Shown here piece by piece: positions 61,447 through 64,000 of a stretch of 64,000 bases of DNA; the stretch's first letter is position 1; each line of letters starts with the position of its first letter. Position numbers and translations under genes: made by a program. The notes under the pieces were generated by a model. It had not been told where the DNA came from and made no database searches. It saw only the letters and a list, made by a program, of their open reading frames with translations. Origin of the DNA: Purshia tridentata (lineage: Eukaryota > Streptophyta > Magnoliopsida > Rosales > Rosaceae); contig QANT01004883.1 of NCBI GenBank assembly GCA_003254885.1, forward strand, positions 1 to 64,000, written 5' to 3'.

Positions 61447-64000
61447 CCTCCCTCCCCTTCAGGATAGTTTCTTTGAGAGACATGCTCTTCTCTTTTGTTA
61501 CATTGAATGAAGATGTACAGGTTTGTAGTAATTTAATGCGTTTATTTGATCAATGTAGGTACCCGTACAATAACTCATTGCATCATCATGTAGATAGTAT
61601 CATATCGTCCTGTTTGGAAAGCAAGAGTGATGCCATTGTTGACCATCTTCTTCGAGAGTGTGATTTAATTGGAAAATTTCTCCAAACTGATAAACATCCC
61701 ATTCTTTCTGGTGATACCAATAAGGTAGAGATATGCAGTAACTGGATAAATGGATGCTTGAATGTTGGTTACTATCTTCTAGAATTGTTCATAGCAACAT
61801 AAAATGCTCAACATGTTTGGATTTTCCCAATGGCATCTAATGATGTTTAAATAATTATCACTATTTGGCTGTTGATTTCTTTTCAAGCTCTGATAATTTT
61901 ACCTTTTCCTGATTATGTAGCCAACAGTATCTGCCGTTGGAAAATTGACACCACGAGCAGGAAACCTTGGACACATTACACGAATTTCTAATAAGCTCAT
62001 TCAGTTGGGAAACAGTCAAAGTTGCATTCAGGCATGCCTTCAGGTAGGTTGGAGGTTGGACATTTTACTACAAGAAGCATATGTAAATGAATCATAGCTT
62101 CTTGTCATGGTCTGTGATTTTAGAAATGATTATATCTAATTGTTTGTAACTCTGATAGTAACATGTCTCTCCTCTGCGAAGCAATTTCACTACATTATTT
62201 GATATACCTTAGCTGTAAAGTCTACGCTAATATTATTTGCTCAAATATGTTCTCTTTTATCTTGGTCTAATTAAGTGGGATGTTTCTGTGGGTAGTATAT
62301 TGAATTGCTAACATTTATCTTTAATATTTTTTCTGACACAACTTTGCATTGCTTGTTCTCTCTAGGAAAATAGCGAATGGAATGAGTGGCAAGCTACAAT
62401 TTTGCAAGAGCGCAATGCAATTGAAAATGTTTATCGATGGGCTTGCGGGTATGATATATTGCAATGCATGTTCTTCAAGTATAATTAGGGGCCATTATGT
62501 ATATTCAACACTTTTCTTCTCGTTTTATAGCATTCAATCCTAAGTAACATAGCTGCTGGTTAGGCCATGACCATTTTGTCGGGTGTAGTCTTGCCACATC
62601 AGATGTGAGGTTTACCCCAAGTAGCTTTTGAATGTAACAGGGAGGTTGAGTGGGGTTGAGCATGGATGGAGTGGTGATATTCAAATTGGTTCTTGCCACT
62701 GTTTCAAGCCTCGAGTATATATTGGAGATATTGCTTGATATCTTGCATACTGTTGAGATTCAATATATTGTGCATCTGCTAATTAAGACCAGCATAATAT
62801 TGAACTAGAAATTGGAAATATCAATAATCTAATTAATTTAAGAAAATCATTCCCCATGAAATTTTGTCAAAGCAGATGGACCTACATTGAATTATTTTTG
62901 TTGGATCTGAACTTCAACTTTACTTTTGTTTCTCCTTGTCACTTGCAGCCGCCCAACTGCTTTGCAGGACAGGACGAGAGATAGTGATGAGGATGACATT
63001 AATGACAGAGATTATGATGTAGCAGCTCTTGCAAATAATCTAAGCCAGGCTTTTAGGTACAAAATATATGGGAATGAGGATGCAGGAGAGGTATGTGGCT
63101 GGTGCATTGTATTCATTAGTTTAGCCTTTTCATCCTTTTTGGGGGTTTCCAGGGAGGGGAGAGGGGGGGGGGGGNAGGGGGGGGGGGGGGCGTGTGTTGG
63201 TTTGTATAGTCCCTGTTTTTATCTCTGTTATTGCTGGACGAATGATTTGAATTATCTGGATTGCAGGACCATGGATCTCTTGATCGAGATGACGAGGTAA
63301 TTGCTTTGGTCATTTCTACCCACTGATGTTTTCCTGAGTTGATGTTTTGGACTTGATGGTAACTATTTTTAATTTTGCGTGAGTAAGCTTTGAGTAAAGC
63401 TCTGAGGCAGAAACAAGATAACCCATGAAAACTTCCTTTTAACTGTTTGTTCCCTTTCAGATACGATTTATTTAGTTTAATTATATTCTGAAATGAGTTG
63501 GTTTGATTGGCAACATACAGGACGTCTACTTTGATGATGAATCTGCAGAAGTAGTCATATCATCCTTGAGGCTTGGTGATGACCAAGGGAGGTGAGTTTG
63601 TAATCTAATTTTGTTTTGTACTGGTTTTTGTATGAAAGGAGACAAACTCTGAAAGCACCGGTTGTGTATTCAGCGTAAATATGTTAGCTGCAAAATTTTC
63701 ACATTTACATATGAGTAACTTTGGTTTCTATAGGAAAACTCTTTGGTGGGGTTCTTTATCATTCTTAGGTTTGTAGTATTAATCCCATCTCGTGTTCTCC
63801 CATTAATGATGGATGTGCTAGTTTCTGAAAAAGAAAAAGTATACACTGGTCTAAAGACTAAGTACCTTCTAAAGAATGAATCAAAGACAAAATATGGATT
63901 GAAAAGAAAAAAAAAAGCCTAATGATTAGCAGGTAATCCTCCAGTACAACAAACTAGCAGCAAGGTCTATAATGATTTGCAACATTTTCCAAGATACTCT
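56697..64000 (+). CDS. SAPS-domain protein, SIT4-associated / PP6 regulatory subunit (partial, right edge)
   Basis: The N-terminal 577 codons of a SIT4-phosphatase-associated protein, which binds and targets the PP6-type phosphatase. Exons: 56697-56735, 57356-57459, 57629-57715, 57851-57926, 58024-58098, 58189-58242, 58915-58974, 59076-59192, 59684-59778, 59882-60090, 60885-60982, 61227-61330, 61559-61724, 61921-62043, 62366-62448, 62949-63090, 63267-63296, 63521-63591, then further exons beyond the window. All phases agree. It starts MFWKLTALSASSPVESVLDK. Family marks: LDEEEIIQECKALNTRLINF, LRYIVEEPPED, ISCEVFTCEIDVI, LFSFLEPSRP, HQDVFRKLVDLIG and NNLSQAFRYKIYGN. An acidic stretch (DSDEDDINDRDYD) follows the helical-repeat region. 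Exon 13 has an alternative in-frame acceptor at 61462. A poly-G tract with an unread base (63175) lies in intron 16. Confidence 0.93.
60380..60572 (+). mobile_element. tRNA-derived SINE, second copy, in SAPS-gene intron 10
   Basis: Same family and orientation as the copy at 23164: TGGTCTAGTGGTTAGG (A box), GGTTTGCTCCCAAGTGGTCT, GGTTCGA (B box), GGGGGGCCCCAGTTTCGAA and the 3' end TTTCTGGGTATCAAA, followed by a TA-rich tail. The head is better preserved than in the first copy. I could not delimit a target duplication. Confidence 0.8.
61408..61440. repeat. CT microsatellite in SAPS-gene intron 12
   Basis: A pure CT run leads into TCTTTCCCTCCCTCCCCTTC directly before an AG at 61461-61462. Together they form an unusually strong polypyrimidine tract for the alternative acceptor there. 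Confidence 0.9.
63163..63190. repeat. Poly-G tract with ambiguous base
   Basis: An almost pure G run interrupted by N at 63175 and one A. It lies in an intron of the SAPS gene. The unread base shows a sequencing or assembly problem, and a G-quadruplex is possible. Confidence 0.9.

Noticed and set aside
61463-61520. Stand-alone 58-base cassette exon in SAPS intron 12
   Set aside because: Its length would put exon 13 out of frame. Only the full extension through 61558 stays open.

Overview
The window is nuclear DNA of a flowering plant, almost certainly a eudicot. It is AT-rich, its genes have many short exons with GT-AG introns, and all the genes belong to land-plant or general eukaryotic families. 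Short DNA transposons (MITEs) and a tRNA-derived SINE lie in introns and spacers. A woody rosid, perhaps Rosaceae, is plausible: the truncated isopropylmalate-synthase-like remnant recalls apple citramalate synthase. I cannot prove the species. Coordinates below are coding spans that I built from splice sites and reading-frame continuity.

Layout. (1) 0.6-6.3 kb: a divergent pair of short FAR1-domain genes (minus 2753-633, plus 4101-6306). In both, the start ATG appears to be made by splicing (A|TG). (2) 8.3-9.0 kb: a small four-helix membrane protein gene on the minus strand (MEE60-like). (3) 11.2-12.4 kb: an orphan C-terminal piece of a 2-isopropylmalate/citramalate synthase-like gene, minus strand. 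(4) 13-15.6 kb: a transposon-rich spacer. (5) 16.3-24.05 kb: MON1, the subunit of the MON1-CCZ1 Rab7 exchange factor, 14 coding exons. (6) 28.8-31.6 kb: DRB2-like double-stranded-RNA-binding protein. (7) 31.6-42.3 kb: a gene-poor spacer with several MITEs. (8) 43.3-49.6 kb: the class III HD-ZIP regulator REVOLUTA, 18 coding exons, with a miR165/166 site split by an intron. (9) 51.6-53.1 kb: a CASP-like protein 5A gene, minus strand. (10) 56.7 kb to the window end: a SAPS-domain (SIT4-associated/PP6 regulatory) protein, open at the right edge.

The genes do not form a pathway. They are ordinary single genes for light/transcription control, vacuolar trafficking, small-RNA biology, leaf and meristem polarity, membrane scaffolding and phosphatase regulation. 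The most notable features are at the gene-structure level: splice-created start codons in both FAR1 paralogs, two GC-AG introns, an in-frame alternative acceptor in the SAPS gene, and the truncated synthase remnant. I found no CRISPR array, tRNA or rRNA gene, and no intact autonomous transposon.
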